DNA of 40,850 nt from JAIOPA01 sp964655175 (lineage in GTDB: Bacteria > Eisenbacteria > RBG-16-71-46): contig CAZZLY010000023.1 in the NCBI GenBank assembly GCA_964655175.1, positions 1 to 40,850 on the forward strand, in the 5' to 3' direction. Under the pieces are notes generated by a model, which worked only from the letters and a program-made list of their open reading frames with translations, was not told the DNA's origin and did no database searches. Positions 15,333 through 24,646 of this stretch are shown piece by piece. Position numbers and translations under genes: made by a program. The number at the start of each line of letters is the position of its first letter. Position 1 is the first letter of the stretch.

Positions 15333-16316
15333 TCAGCCTTCCATCTCGGCGAGGAACCATCGCGCGGCGGCGGGCAGATCGTCGAACACGCCGTCCGCCG
15401 GACGGACACCGTCCGGTCGCACGCGCGCGAGCTCCTCCCGCCCGTGACCGGTGCGCACGAGGACACCGGCGCCACGCACCGCGTGCCCGGCCTCGACGTC
15501 GATCCACTTGTCGCCGACCATCGCCGACGCCACGAGCGAGAGCTGGAGGTCGTCCGCGACCTCGCGCAGCAGCCGCGGCTCGGGCTTGCGACAATCGCAT
15601 CCCACCTCCGGCGCGTGCGGACAGAAGCGGATCGCATCGAGCTCGACCCCCTCGCGTCGCAGCAGCCACCGCATGCGAGCCATGACCTCGTGGGCCCGCG
15701 CGAGCGTGTAGAGCCCGCGACCGACGCCCGCCTGGTTCGAGATCACGACGACCGGGTGACCGGCGGCCCGCACGGTGCGCAGGGCTTCCGCCACCCCGGG
15801 CAGGAGTTCCACCTGTTCGGGGTCGCCCAGATGATGCCGCTCGACGATGAGCGTCCCGTCACGATCCACGAACAGGGCGCTGCGTCCGGGGCCACTCGTC
15901 CGCCGCGCCAACGCGCGCTCACACAGGCGTTCCAGCACGTCCGTGTCGGGCGAGACGATCGACTCGGCCGCCGCCGCCGCGGGCCACAGCGCCAGACGCT
16001 CGTGCTCGTCGTCGGGCACGCGCGCCAGGAAGCCCCCGACCTCGTGCTCCTCGATGAGCCCGTACCCGCCGCTCACCGCCCACACCCAGCGCTCGAACAC
16101 GTTCCAGCGTGCATGCGCGTCGGCCTCGAGGCCCAGCACCACCGCGCGGGCGTGCGTCTGGACGGCCCGCCACGCGACGGCGGACGGTCGGGTCCCGATC
16201 ACCACGTCCACCGTGCCCGGTCCCGCGTCGCGGGACACCGCGTGGCCGCGCTCGCTCAAACCCTGCGCGGCCCGCTCCAACCGTGCGGTCAGGGGGCCGA
16301 CGATCGCCACTCTCAT
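15333..16316 (-). CDS. gmhB: GmhB-like D-glycero-heptose-1,7-bisphosphate 7-phosphatase with extra N-terminal domain
   Basis: A 327-residue protein. Residues about 146-327 are a HAD phosphatase of the GmhB/histidinol-phosphatase type: motif I FVDRDGTLI (Asp151, Asp153), ISNQAGVGRG, the zinc loop FCPHAPEVGCDCRKPEP (Cys232, His234, Cys240, Cys242), and motif IV region MVGDKWIDVEAG. GmhB removes the 7-phosphate in ADP-heptose synthesis. The first 145 residues (MRVAIVGPLTARLERAAQ, a Rossmann-like opening) are absent from typical 180-190-residue GmhB and are not recognised. ATG 16316 overlaps the waaF stop (ATGA). The gene ends the long envelope block and meets the plus-strand module head on; no terminator is visible between them. 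Confidence 0.87.
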   Translation of the reverse strand: MRVAIVGPLTARLERAAQGLSERGHAVSRDAGPGTVDVVIGTRPSAVAWRAVQTHARAVVLGLEADAHARWNVFERWVWAVSGGYGLIEEHEVGGFLARVPDDEHERLALWPAAAAAESIVSPDTDVLERLCERALARRTSGPGRSALFVDRDGTLIVERHHLGDPEQVELLPGVAEALRTVRAAGHPVVVISNQAGVGRGLYTLARAHEVMARMRWLLRREGVELDAIRFCPHAPEVGCDCRKPEPRLLREVADDLQLSLVASAMVGDKWIDVEAGHAVRGAGVLVRTGHGREELARVRPDGVRPADGVFDDLPAAARWFLAEMEG

Positions 16317-17320
16317 GCGGCCTCCGCGAGGAGGGCATCGGCGTGACGCAGCACGAGTGCGACCGAGACCGCGTCGAGGCAGCGCGTGCCGATGCGGCAG
16401 GTGCGTTGCCAACACGGTGAGCACACGGGAGCGCGGTGCAGGATCCGCACGTGCGGACCGCGCGCGGCCGTCCAACCACTGGCGGCCGATCCGTAGATCT
16501 GGATCGTGGGCGCACCGGTCGCGGCGGCCAGATGCGCGAGCCCGGAATCGTTGCACAGCGCGAGCCGAGCACCGGCCGCGAGCGCGAGCAACGTCGGCAG
16601 ATCGGTGCGTCCCGCGACCGAGCGCGCCGCACCGCCCGAGTGCGCCACCACCTCGTCGCAGGTCCCCGATTCCGATGCGGTGCCGCACACGAGCACCGGC
16701 AATCCGCGCTCGGCGAGGCCGCGCGCGGCCGCACCGAACCGATCGCGGAACCATTCCCGTGCGGGGCCGTAGGCCGAACGCGGGCCCATGATGGCGTACG
16801 GGGCATCCGGTGCGAGCCCCAGCGAGACCCGCAACGCGCGGACCGCGTCACGGGCCGACTCACGCGGGGCGAGCAGCGGCGTGACGCCCTCCCGCACGCC
16901 CTGGGTGCCCACGAGGTCCAGGAACTCGTCCGTCTGATGGCGATCCCCGCGCGACGCGCGGGGCAGCGCGTGCGTCAGCAAACCCGAACGCAGCTCGCCG
17001 CGGAACCCCACGCGCACACGGGCCCCCGACCGCCACGCCAGCCACGCGCTCGAGAACGAGTTGGGCAGGACGAACGCCACCTCGGGCGAGAACGCACGCA
17101 CCGCCCGCATCGCGGTCGCCCGCGAATCGCCCTCACGCGACCACGCGACCACACGGCTGAGCACGCCCTCGTCCACGAGCGGCGCACACGGACCGGCCGG
17201 GCCCACGCCCAGAACCTCGGCGTTCGGCCAGGCGGCACGCAACGCCCACAGCGCGGGGCGCGCCATGACGGCGTCCCCGAGCCAGTTGGGCAGGCGCACC
17301 AGCACGCGCGACGGCGTCAC
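16313..17320 (-). CDS. waaF: ADP-heptose:LPS heptosyltransferase (GT9, WaaF-like)
   Basis: A 335-residue GT9 glycosyltransferase. The N-terminal motif VRLPNWLGDAVMARPALWAL carries the family's catalytic Asp in LGD, and FVLPNSFSSAW is the WaaF-type second motif. The C-terminal donor site has ALCNDSGLAHLAAATGAP and IYGS, and the protein ends with the cysteine cluster CSPCWQRTCRIGTRCLDAVS seen in this family. It would add heptose to the inner core in the cytoplasm. Translation starts at GTG 17320, nine bases after proS; no strong ribosome site is visible. Overlap with gmhB by four bases ties heptose supply to heptose transfer. Confidence 0.9.
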   Translation of the reverse strand: MTPSRVLVRLPNWLGDAVMARPALWALRAAWPNAEVLGVGPAGPCAPLVDEGVLSRVVAWSREGDSRATAMRAVRAFSPEVAFVLPNSFSSAWLAWRSGARVRVGFRGELRSGLLTHALPRASRGDRHQTDEFLDLVGTQGVREGVTPLLAPRESARDAVRALRVSLGLAPDAPYAIMGPRSAYGPAREWFRDRFGAAARGLAERGLPVLVCGTASESGTCDEVVAHSGGAARSVAGRTDLPTLLALAAGARLALCNDSGLAHLAAATGAPTIQIYGSAASGWTAARGPHVRILHRAPVCSPCWQRTCRIGTRCLDAVSVALVLRHADALLAEAA

Positions 17321-17329
17321 GCGTGCGCT

Positions 17330-18778
17330 CTAGTACGAACGCGCGAACAGCGCGACGCGATGGCCGTCCTTCGCGATCGACGCGAAGCGCTCGGTGTCGA
17401 ACGGGACGCAGCGCAGCGTGGCGCCCGTCTCTTCCTTCACCTTGGCCTCGAACGCCGCCGAGCCGTCCCACGGCACCGCCACGAAGCCGCGCTTCTCGGC
17501 CGCGAAATGCGCGATGACCTCGTCGAGCGTGTGCACGAGCGTCGTGTTCGCGGTGCGATGGTCGAGCGCCTGCTGGTAGAGACCCTGCTGGATCTCGGCG
17601 AGCAGCGCGGGCAACCGTTCGGCGAGTTGCGCGAGCGGGATGCTCTCCTTGGTGCGCGTGTCGCGACGCACGCTCATGACCGCCGCGTTGGCGACGTCCT
17701 TGGGGCCGATCTCGAGACGCACCGGCACGCCGCGCATCTCGTACTCGTTGTACTTCCAGCCCGGCGAATACTGGTCGCGGTCGTCGACGTGCAGCCGCAC
17801 GCGATCGCCCAACGCCTCACGCACCTTGCCGATGAAGTCCTGCACCGCGGCGCGGTCCTCCTCCTTGCGCCAGATGGGGACGATCACGGTCTGGATGGGC
17901 GCCACCTTGGGCGGCAGCCGCAGGCCGGAATCGTCGCCGTGCACCATGACCAGTGCACCGATCAATCGCGTCGAGACGCCCCACGAGGTCTGCCATGCGT
18001 ACTCGAGCTTGCCCGTGTCGTCCTGGAAGCGGATGTTGAAGACCTTGGCGAAGTGCTGCCCCAGATGATGCGACGTGCCGGCCTGCAGGGCCTTGCCGTC
18101 CTTCATGAGGCCCTCGATCGTGTACGTCTCCTGCGCCCCGGCGAAACGCTCGGCGTCGCTCTTCTTGCCCGGGAACACCGGGATCGCGAGCTCGGTCTCG
18201 ACGAAGTCGCGATACACCTCGAGCATGCGCAGCACCTCCTCGCGCGCCTCGGGCTCGGTGGCGTGCGCGGTGTGCCCCTCCTGCCACAGGAACTCGGACG
18301 TGCGCAGGAACGGCCGCGTGCGCTTCTCCCAGCGCATGACGTTGCACCACTGGTTGAGCAGGATCGGCAGGTCGCGATGGCTCTTGACCCACTTGGAGTA
18401 CATGTGGCCGATGATGGCCTCGCTCGTCGGGCGGATCGCATAGCGCTGATCGAGCGCCTCACGGCCGCCGTGGGTCACCCACGCGCACTCGGGCGCGAAG
18501 CCCTCGACGTGATCGGCCTCCAGCTGCAGCAACGACTCCGGGATGAGCACCGGGAAGTAGGCGTTCGTGTGCCCGGTCGCCTTGATGCGGCGATCGAGCA
18601 GCGCCTGCATGTTCTCCCACAGTCCGAAGCCGTAGGGACGGATCACCATGGAGCCGCGAACGGGCGATTCGTCGGCGAGCTGCGCCTTGTAGATGACGTC
18701 GTAGTACCAGCGCGAGAAATCGTCCGACTGGTCGGTCAGGTCCTCGACGAAAGCCTTGGGCGTGTCCTTGTCGGCCAC
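17330..18778 (-). CDS. proS: Proline--tRNA ligase, archaeal/eukaryotic-type (ProRS type without editing insertion)
   Basis: A 482-residue class IIa synthetase. Motif 2 (RTSEFLWQEGHTAHA), the substrate loop TYTIEGLMKDGKALQAGTSH, and motif 3 (ALVMVHGDDSGLRLPP) match ProRS. There is no large editing insertion between motifs 2 and 3, and the C-terminus ends in Tyr (LFARSY), which is the archaeal/eukaryal type found in some bacteria. The C-terminal region retains only one cysteine (RCVPF), so its zinc site is probably lost. The start is GTG 18778 (VADKDTPKAF) with AGGAG seven bases upstream; the longer ATG reading has an unlike N-terminal tail. It lies between the peptidase and waaF genes, an unusual place for a synthetase. 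Confidence 0.94.
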   Translation of the reverse strand: MADKDTPKAFVEDLTDQSDDFSRWYYDVIYKAQLADESPVRGSMVIRPYGFGLWENMQALLDRRIKATGHTNAYFPVLIPESLLQLEADHVEGFAPECAWVTHGGREALDQRYAIRPTSEAIIGHMYSKWVKSHRDLPILLNQWCNVMRWEKRTRPFLRTSEFLWQEGHTAHATEPEAREEVLRMLEVYRDFVETELAIPVFPGKKSDAERFAGAQETYTIEGLMKDGKALQAGTSHHLGQHFAKVFNIRFQDDTGKLEYAWQTSWGVSTRLIGALVMVHGDDSGLRLPPKVAPIQTVIVPIWRKEEDRAAVQDFIGKVREALGDRVRLHVDDRDQYSPGWKYNEYEMRGVPVRLEIGPKDVANAAVMSVRRDTRTKESIPLAQLAERLPALLAEIQQGLYQQALDHRTANTTLVHTLDEVIAHFAAEKRGFVAVPWDGSAAFEAKVKEETGATLRCVPFDTERFASIAKDGHRVALFARSY

Positions 18779-18901
18779 GGGGATCTCCTGGGGGCGGCCG
18801 GCGGCCACGAGGGCTCGGCCGGGCACGGGTGACGGGGGTCGCGTTGCGTGGCCGCAGTCTAGGACAGCCGCCGGACCCGCGCCACAGCCGCGCCCGCGCG
18901 T

Positions 18902-21328
18902 TCAGCGGAGCACGATGAAGCGTGCCACCCGCCGGACCCCTCCGGCGCGTGCCTCGAGGAAGTACACGCCCGATCCGAGGTCGCTCACGTCCCCGCGGAA
19001 CACGTGCGCCCCGTGCACCGTGTACGCATCGCGCACGACCCGGCGCAGCCCGCCCCGGACGTCGAACACCCGGAGACGGAGCCGGGCATCCGTCGGCAGC
19101 TCGACGCGCACCTCCGCCTGCGAGGTCCCGGGTGCGAGGTTCAGCGTCAGTTCGAACGCATCGCTGAACAACGGCGGGGCCTCGTCGAGGGGCACCGTGA
19201 CGGTGATCGAGCGTTGCGCCTCACGCCCCATCGCATCCCGCAACGTGGCGCGGAGCATCGCATCCCGTTCCAGACGCGCACGCACCTCCAGTCCCGTACC
19301 CAATGGCAGTTCCGGAGCACCGAAGAGCAGATCCTGCCGCGTCCAATAGACCTGGTACGGACCGACGGCCGAGACAGCGGCCCGCCAGACCGCGTCGGCG
19401 CCCTGGACCACACGTGTCGGTCCCAACATCCGCAGCGACGGCAGCACGACGTTCACGAACCGCGGGGCCGACGCCACCGTGTCGCCCCACGCCGACACCA
19501 CGCGCAGCGCGAGGTCCGTGTCCTCGTCGAAGGCGGCGCGCAGCGTGTCCCCCTCCCCGAGCGGCAGCCATTCGCCGCAGGGGAATCCACGGCACCAGAC
19601 GCGCTTGGACCACAGATAGTGGGACCGGTAGAGGCCGTTGCAGCAGGGGGCGGCGATGAACACGCCCGTCTGCCCGGGAGCGAGCACCGCGGGGCCGGTG
19701 AAGGCGGCCGCCACGACGCCACCACGCCAACCGCGAGCCGAGAGCACGCGGAAGATCGTCGAGGCGAACCGCTCGCCGTGCCGATCGCCGTCCGCCTGCA
19801 GGAGTGCGTTGCCGAACATGACCCACGTCGGCTGACTCGGGAGATAATCCAGCGCTTCGAGCGCCAACGAATCGGCGGCCGAGCCGATCGCGAGCCGGAG
19901 ATCCCAGAGCGCACCGGAGAGGATCATGCCGTTGCCCCAGGCGCTGCCCGCTTCCCCGCCCGCGTATCCGACCGCGTCGTAGTGGGCGTAGCTCCACTGC
20001 GGGAGCGGCCGATCGACGCGCGTCGCGCCCTGCGGGAAGGACGGGTACACCCACTCCCCGATCCGCACGTCGTTCGTGGCCACGGCCGCGAAATAATCCG
20101 CGAGCCCTTCGTGGAGCGCACCGGCCTCGCGGTTCGGCCCGGTCGACAGGATGCCGTGATCGTAGATCATCGCATGGGTCAGCTCGTGGAACACGAGGTC
20201 CGCCGCGCGCGGGACCTCACGGACGAAACCCGGGATCGCACCACTCAGCTGCACGAAACGCCCCGCGGTGAGCGCCGCGTACGGCGACGTCGGGTAGTTC
20301 ACGCGAACGACGAACGGCTGCCGCGGCCCGCTCCACCCCAGGCGCCCCTGCAGCTCGCCTCGGACGAAGGACTGCGTGAGCGCGAAGGCGTTCACCTGAT
20401 CGAACATCGAATCCGTGGGCGGATAGCGGAAGTCGTCCAATGCCAGCGGCACGACCGGACGCACTCGCACGTCGTCGACGCGGTACGCCGCGGAGGACAA
20501 CCCCGGTCCCGGGAGCAGGTCGAGGAGCGTCACGTCCTCGAGCGCGCCACCCGGGTCGACCGGATAGAAGCGTCCCGCCGCGTGCACCACACCCACGTCG
20601 AGCGCAACGACCGTGGCGTCGCTCGCGGACACCCACGAATCACAGGGACGTCCGTCCCGGTCACCGTGGACCACCCATACGAGACGCGGGCCGTCACCCG
20701 TGTCGCACCAGGCCAGATCCGAACGGATCGAGGAGGGCTCCAGATCGGGAAGGTGCGAGACCACGACCGCCTGTGCGGCCTCGCCGCCCACGAGCGCGGT
20801 CGCGGCCGGCCACGGGCCTCGCACGAATCCCGCCTGGACGCAGCGCAAGCGCCCCTGCGGGTCGACCACCGCGCGTGCATCCGCACCCACCACCGGCAGG
20901 CCTTCGTGCCGCTGCGCGAGCGTCACCCGAAGCCAACCGCCCGGCAGCCCCTGCTCCTCGGATCCGAGGCACTCATCGCGGGCCGGATCGAGTCCGAAGG
21001 CCTCGGCGTGCTCCCCCAGCCAATCGCGCACCGCCGCAGCCGGCCGCGTGCCCGAGGCGGGCAAAGGCATCCGCATCGCCCCCAGCGCGAGGATCGCTCG
21101 GCCATCGGCCGTGAGCGTCGAATGCAACACGCCGTGCACATCGGCGCGCAGCCGCGTGATCGCAGCCTCGGGCGATGCCAGCGCGGTTGCGGCCGAAGCC
21201 ACACCCACGGCGAGCGCGATCGACAGCACGGGGCACCAGCGGGACCAGCAGGGGCTCGAACTCACGTCTCCTCGTTCCACCCGGTCGGCGGGGTGGCGAG
21301 GATGACACGCTGACGCCCCACGCGACAA
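18902..21328 (-). CDS. Secreted M4/thermolysin-like metallopeptidase with C-terminal sorting domain
   Basis: A protein of up to 808 residues with a signal peptide (VLSIALAVGVASAATALA) and a propeptide of the FTP/PepSY type (about 60-200). The catalytic domain has HELTH (His381, Glu382, His385) and the third zinc ligand Glu407 in GALHEGLADYFAA, the arrangement of M4/M36 peptidases. A beta-rich region follows. The last 80 residues (RLRVFDVRGGLRR, SDLGSGVYFLEARAGG) resemble FlgD/Por-type C-terminal sorting domains. Cysteines cluster in APCCNGL and RGFPCGEWLP. TTG 21328, six bases after the heptosyltransferase gene, is used here; GTG 21265 is an alternative with AGGAG too close to it. Likely exported and attached to or released from the cell surface. 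Confidence 0.86.
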   Translation of the reverse strand: MSRGASACHPRHPADRVERGDVSSSPCWSRWCPVLSIALAVGVASAATALASPEAAITRLRADVHGVLHSTLTADGRAILALGAMRMPLPASGTRPAAAVRDWLGEHAEAFGLDPARDECLGSEEQGLPGGWLRVTLAQRHEGLPVVGADARAVVDPQGRLRCVQAGFVRGPWPAATALVGGEAAQAVVVSHLPDLEPSSIRSDLAWCDTGDGPRLVWVVHGDRDGRPCDSWVSASDATVVALDVGVVHAAGRFYPVDPGGALEDVTLLDLLPGPGLSSAAYRVDDVRVRPVVPLALDDFRYPPTDSMFDQVNAFALTQSFVRGELQGRLGWSGPRQPFVVRVNYPTSPYAALTAGRFVQLSGAIPGFVREVPRAADLVFHELTHAMIYDHGILSTGPNREAGALHEGLADYFAAVATNDVRIGEWVYPSFPQGATRVDRPLPQWSYAHYDAVGYAGGEAGSAWGNGMILSGALWDLRLAIGSAADSLALEALDYLPSQPTWVMFGNALLQADGDRHGERFASTIFRVLSARGWRGGVVAAAFTGPAVLAPGQTGVFIAAPCCNGLYRSHYLWSKRVWCRGFPCGEWLPLGEGDTLRAAFDEDTDLALRVVSAWGDTVASAPRFVNVVLPSLRMLGPTRVVQGADAVWRAAVSAVGPYQVYWTRQDLLFGAPELPLGTGLEVRARLERDAMLRATLRDAMGREAQRSITVTVPLDEAPPLFSDAFELTLNLAPGTSQAEVRVELPTDARLRLRVFDVRGGLRRVVRDAYTVHGAHVFRGDVSDLGSGVYFLEARAGGVRRVARFIVLR

Positions 21329-21334
21329 GACCTC

Positions 21335-22381
21335 TCAGCGGGCGCGGAGCCGCTCCACCGCCGCGACGACCTGCTCGACGGTGATGTCCGTCATGCAGCG
21401 GAAGTGCCCCTTGGGGCAGCGCGCGCGCCCATGCAGCGTGCACGGCTGGCACGACAGGCCCCGCGAGAGGATCTCGTGCCCCTCGCCACAGGGCGCGAAG
21501 CCGAGGACCGGCGACGTGCTGCCGAACAGCGCCACGACGCGTCTGCCGCGGGCGGCGGCCAGATGCATGAGTCCACTGTCGTGGGTCACCGCCAGCGCGC
21601 TGGTCGAGAGCAACGCGGCGCAACGCTCCAGCGACTCGGTCGCCCAGTACGCCCCCGCCGCGTGCTCGACCTGGGCGGCCAACCGCGGCAGGTCGCGGCG
21701 TTCGCTCGCCGTGCTCAACACGACGCGCCCCACGCCCGAGGCCGCCAGCCGCGACTCGAGCTCGCACCAACGTTCCTCGGGCCACCGCTTGGTGGCGTGC
21801 ATGGCGCCGGGCGCGAGCGCCACGACGGGACCGGTCATGGCGCGTGACGCGAGCGCGGCCGCGGCCCATGCGAGCGCCTCGTCCGGCAGTGCGACCTGCG
21901 GGGCCCCCGCCACCTCGAGACCGATCGGCGCCAGCGTCGCGGCGTAACGCTCGGTCGTGTGGGGCAGCGGCTGCGGTCGCGTCCAGCGCGCATGCACCCA
22001 GCGCATGCGCTGCAGGCGGCGCGACGGGACACGCAGGACCGGGGCGGCCTGACGCAGGGTGAGCAGGCGGGTGCGCGAGTTGCCGTGCAGGTCCACGAGC
22101 AGGTCGTGGTCCTCGAGCTCGGCGCTCATGCTCACGAGATCCTCGAGTCGTCGCGCCCCGCGTTCGAGGACCCGCACGTGCGAGATCGCCGGGTCGTGAC
22201 GCAGCACGGCCGCGAACTCCTCCTTCACCCAGTACGTCAGGCGCGCCTGCGGGAAACGCTGGCGCAGCGCGTGCACCACCGGGAGCGTCAGGATCACGTC
22301 GCCGAGCGAGGACAGACGCAGGACGGCGATGCGCTGGAACCCGCCCTCGGGTATGGGGAGCGTGCGCGTCGCGCCACTCAT
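21335..22381 (-). CDS. GT9-family heptosyltransferase
   Basis: A 348-residue GT9 glycosyltransferase related to WaaC/WaaF/RfaQ. The opening motif RLSSLGDVILTLPVVHALR includes the catalytic Asp, LLVDLHGNSRTR is the second motif, and ALAPGAMHATKRWPEERW with THDSGLMHLAAARGRRV and LFGSTSP form the ADP-heptose site. It ends with a cysteine cluster (SCQPCTLHGRARCP, FRCMTDIT). With the WaaF-like protein in the block, this gives two heptose transfers. ATG 22381 overlaps the msbA stop (ATGA). Which heptose each enzyme adds cannot be told from sequence. Confidence 0.9.
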   Translation of the reverse strand: MSGATRTLPIPEGGFQRIAVLRLSSLGDVILTLPVVHALRQRFPQARLTYWVKEEFAAVLRHDPAISHVRVLERGARRLEDLVSMSAELEDHDLLVDLHGNSRTRLLTLRQAAPVLRVPSRRLQRMRWVHARWTRPQPLPHTTERYAATLAPIGLEVAGAPQVALPDEALAWAAAALASRAMTGPVVALAPGAMHATKRWPEERWCELESRLAASGVGRVVLSTASERRDLPRLAAQVEHAAGAYWATESLERCAALLSTSALAVTHDSGLMHLAAARGRRVVALFGSTSPVLGFAPCGEGHEILSRGLSCQPCTLHGRARCPKGHFRCMTDITVEQVVAAVERLRAR

Positions 22382-24192
22382 GCGTCGCGGAACTGCAGGT
22401 CGTGCAGGCGCCGGTACACCCCACCGCGGGCCAACAGATCGTCGTGTCGTCCCTGCTCCACGATGCGTCCGTTCTCGAACACGAGGATGCGGTCGGCGTG
22501 CTGCACCGTCGACAGTCGATGCGCGATGACGAGGACCGTGCGATCGGTCATGAGCCGTTCGAGCGCGTCCTGCACGAGTCGCTCGCTCTCGGTGTCGAGT
22601 GCCGACGTGGCCTCGTCGAGCAGCAGCAGGGGCGGATTGCGGAGCAGGGCGCGCGCGATGGCGAGCCGCTGGCGCTCGCCGCCCGACAACAGGACGCCGC
22701 GATCGCCGATCATCGTGTCGTAGCCCTGCGGCAGGCGCGCGATGAAGTCGTGGGCGTGGGCTGCACGGGCCGCCGCTTCGAGGGCGTCCTGCGGCACGCC
22801 GTCGAGACCGTAGGCGATGTTGGCGCGCACCGTGTCGTGGAACAGGATCGTCTCCTGCGTGACGACGCCCAACTGACGTCGCAACGACGCCAGCGTGACC
22901 TGCTTCAGGTCGACGCCATCCAGCGTGATCCGGCCCTGCGTCGGATCGTGGAAGCGCGCGAGCAGGTCGAGCGTGGTGCTCTTGCCGGCACCACTCGTGC
23001 CCACGAGCGCCACCACCTCGCCGCGGCGAACGGTGAAGTCGACGTCGTGCAGCACCGCCCTCTCGCTCGTGTACGAGAACGAGACCGACTCGAACCGGAT
23101 CGCGTCGGCGAGCGGGGCGAGCGGTACCGCATCCGGGGCATCGGCGATCGACGGCGGCGTGTCCAGCACCGCCCAGACGCGATCGGCCGCCCCCAACCCC
23201 GACGCCAGCGTCCCGCCCATCTCGGACAGACTCTTGACCGGCGAGAGCATGCTCAGGAGCGCGGCCACGAACGTGAACAGGCGCTCGGGCGGCAACGTGC
23301 CGGTCTGGAACACCTCGCGCGCACCCATCCACGCGATCGCCACCGCCACGACGATGATGGCGTACTCCGACATGGGCTTCGCGGCGGCCGAGACGCGACG
23401 CAGCCGCGTGAAGGCACGATAGTAGCCGGAGTTCCAGCGCTCGAACCGCGCCTCCTCGTGCCGCTCGGCGCCGAACGCGCGCACGATGCGTCCGCCGGAC
23501 AGGTTCTCCTGCAGCACGCCGGTGAGCGAGGCCATCTCCTCCTGCGCGCGGCCGGAACGCTTGCGCATCTTGCGCCCGATCGTGACCAGCGCCCAGGCTG
23601 CCGGCGGCAGGACGACGAACGAGAACAGCGCCAGACGCCACGAGGCGGCGAACACCATGACCAACGTGCCGACCAGGGTGAGGCCGTCCTTGAGCAGGTT
23701 GCTGATGCCGGCCGCGAGCGCCCCACGCAGCGCCTCGACGTCGTTGGTGACGCGCGACATGAGCTCGCCGGAGCGACGCGCGTTGAGGTACGAGAGCGGC
23801 AGTCGCTGCAGGTGTCCGAAGATCGCGCGACGCAGGTCGCGCATGGCGGCCTGCTCCACCGAGACGCTCAGGTACGACGCGGCGTAATCGGCCAGATTGC
23901 GGACGAGGAAGAGCAGCAGGATGACCACGCACAGCCGTCCGAACGCCTCGAAGGGCGGCACGGCCCCGAGATAGTCCGCCAGACGCGTCTGCAGACCCGC
24001 CAGCATGGGCATGGGCGTGGCCGCCATCTTCGGCGCCGCCTCGCGGCCGCGGAACAGCACACCCATGAACGGCTGGATGAGCACGAGCCAGACCGTCGAG
24101 GTGATGGAGTACACGACCATGCACGCGATCGCGGCGGCGAGCCGCAGGCGGTACGGCCGGAGCAGCCCGAACAGACGGGCGAGGGCGTTCAC
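22378..24192 (-). CDS. msbA: MsbA-like lipid A flippase (ABC exporter, half-transporter)
   Basis: A 604-residue ABC half-transporter fusing six membrane helices (about residues 20-310) and an ATPase domain. Walker A is GTSGAGKST, the Q-loop LGVVTQETILFHDTVR, signature LSGGERQRLA, Walker B LLLLDEATSALD and switch HRLSTVQ. MsbA moves lipid A-core across the inner membrane; this identity rests on strong exporter similarity and position between lipid A and core genes. GTG 24192 opens MNALARLFGLLRPYRLR, four bases after the preceding stop; a longer reading enters the Minf_1886-family gene in another frame. The stop overlaps the heptosyltransferase start. Confidence 0.92.
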   Translation of the reverse strand: MNALARLFGLLRPYRLRLAAAIACMVVYSITSTVWLVLIQPFMGVLFRGREAAPKMAATPMPMLAGLQTRLADYLGAVPPFEAFGRLCVVILLLFLVRNLADYAASYLSVSVEQAAMRDLRRAIFGHLQRLPLSYLNARRSGELMSRVTNDVEALRGALAAGISNLLKDGLTLVGTLVMVFAASWRLALFSFVVLPPAAWALVTIGRKMRKRSGRAQEEMASLTGVLQENLSGGRIVRAFGAERHEEARFERWNSGYYRAFTRLRRVSAAAKPMSEYAIIVVAVAIAWMGAREVFQTGTLPPERLFTFVAALLSMLSPVKSLSEMGGTLASGLGAADRVWAVLDTPPSIADAPDAVPLAPLADAIRFESVSFSYTSERAVLHDVDFTVRRGEVVALVGTSGAGKSTTLDLLARFHDPTQGRITLDGVDLKQVTLASLRRQLGVVTQETILFHDTVRANIAYGLDGVPQDALEAAARAAHAHDFIARLPQGYDTMIGDRGVLLSGGERQRLAIARALLRNPPLLLLDEATSALDTESERLVQDALERLMTDRTVLVIAHRLSTVQHADRILVFENGRIVEQGRHDDLLARGGVYRRLHDLQFRDA

Positions 24193-24196
24193 GCGC

Positions 24197-24616
24197 TCAG
24201 GCGATCCCGCGCGAGGCGCTCGGAGGCGTCTCGGCATCCGCGAGCGCCGCCAACAGGTCCGGCCCGTGCAGGAAGTCCTCGATCGTGTCCTCGGGACGCG
24301 CCGAGAGATGATCGGCCTCGACGAGCTCGAACACGATGCGACCGATGTCCTCGGTCTTGAGGACACGCCATTCCCGGAACACGACCGGGGCCATGTCCCC
24401 GAACTCCTGACGTGCGAGCCGGATCACGCCGGCCACCAGCTCCTGCCCCGTGAGGTGCCGCAGGGCCGGATTCGCTCGCCGATACGCCGGCAACGCGTCC
24501 GCGGTGTAGCCCAGCGCGGTCACGACGAACAGATAGGCCTCGCGGGCATAGCGACTCCCCCGCTCGCGCAGGTCGTCCACGACATCGAGAAGGGGCGTCT
24601 CGGGACTGTGGCTCAT
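24197..24616 (-). CDS. Minf_1886-family conserved protein of unknown function
   Basis: A 139-residue soluble protein that fits the conserved family named after Minf_1886. It has YAREAYLFVVTALGYTADAL near the start, HLTGQELVAGVIRLARQEFG in the middle, and the C-terminal block VLKTEDIGRIVFELVEADHL followed by EDTIEDF. It is mainly helical, with no catalytic motif or metal ligands apparent. I used ATG 24616, where GGAGG has a six-base spacing; ATG 24622 lies directly against it. It is four bases before msbA and 30 bases after nadB. The family's role is not known to me. Confidence 0.8.
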   Translation of the reverse strand: MSHSPETPLLDVVDDLRERGSRYAREAYLFVVTALGYTADALPAYRRANPALRHLTGQELVAGVIRLARQEFGDMAPVVFREWRVLKTEDIGRIVFELVEADHLSARPEDTIEDFLHGPDLLAALADAETPPSASRGIA

Positions 24617-24646
24617 CGACATCCTCCGGTCCGGGCTGGCCGGGGA

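Noticed and set aside
18779..18901. A promoter for proS in the gap after its upstream neighbour.
   Set aside because: A TAGACT element is visible on the minus strand, but there is no matching -35 box at a proper distance.
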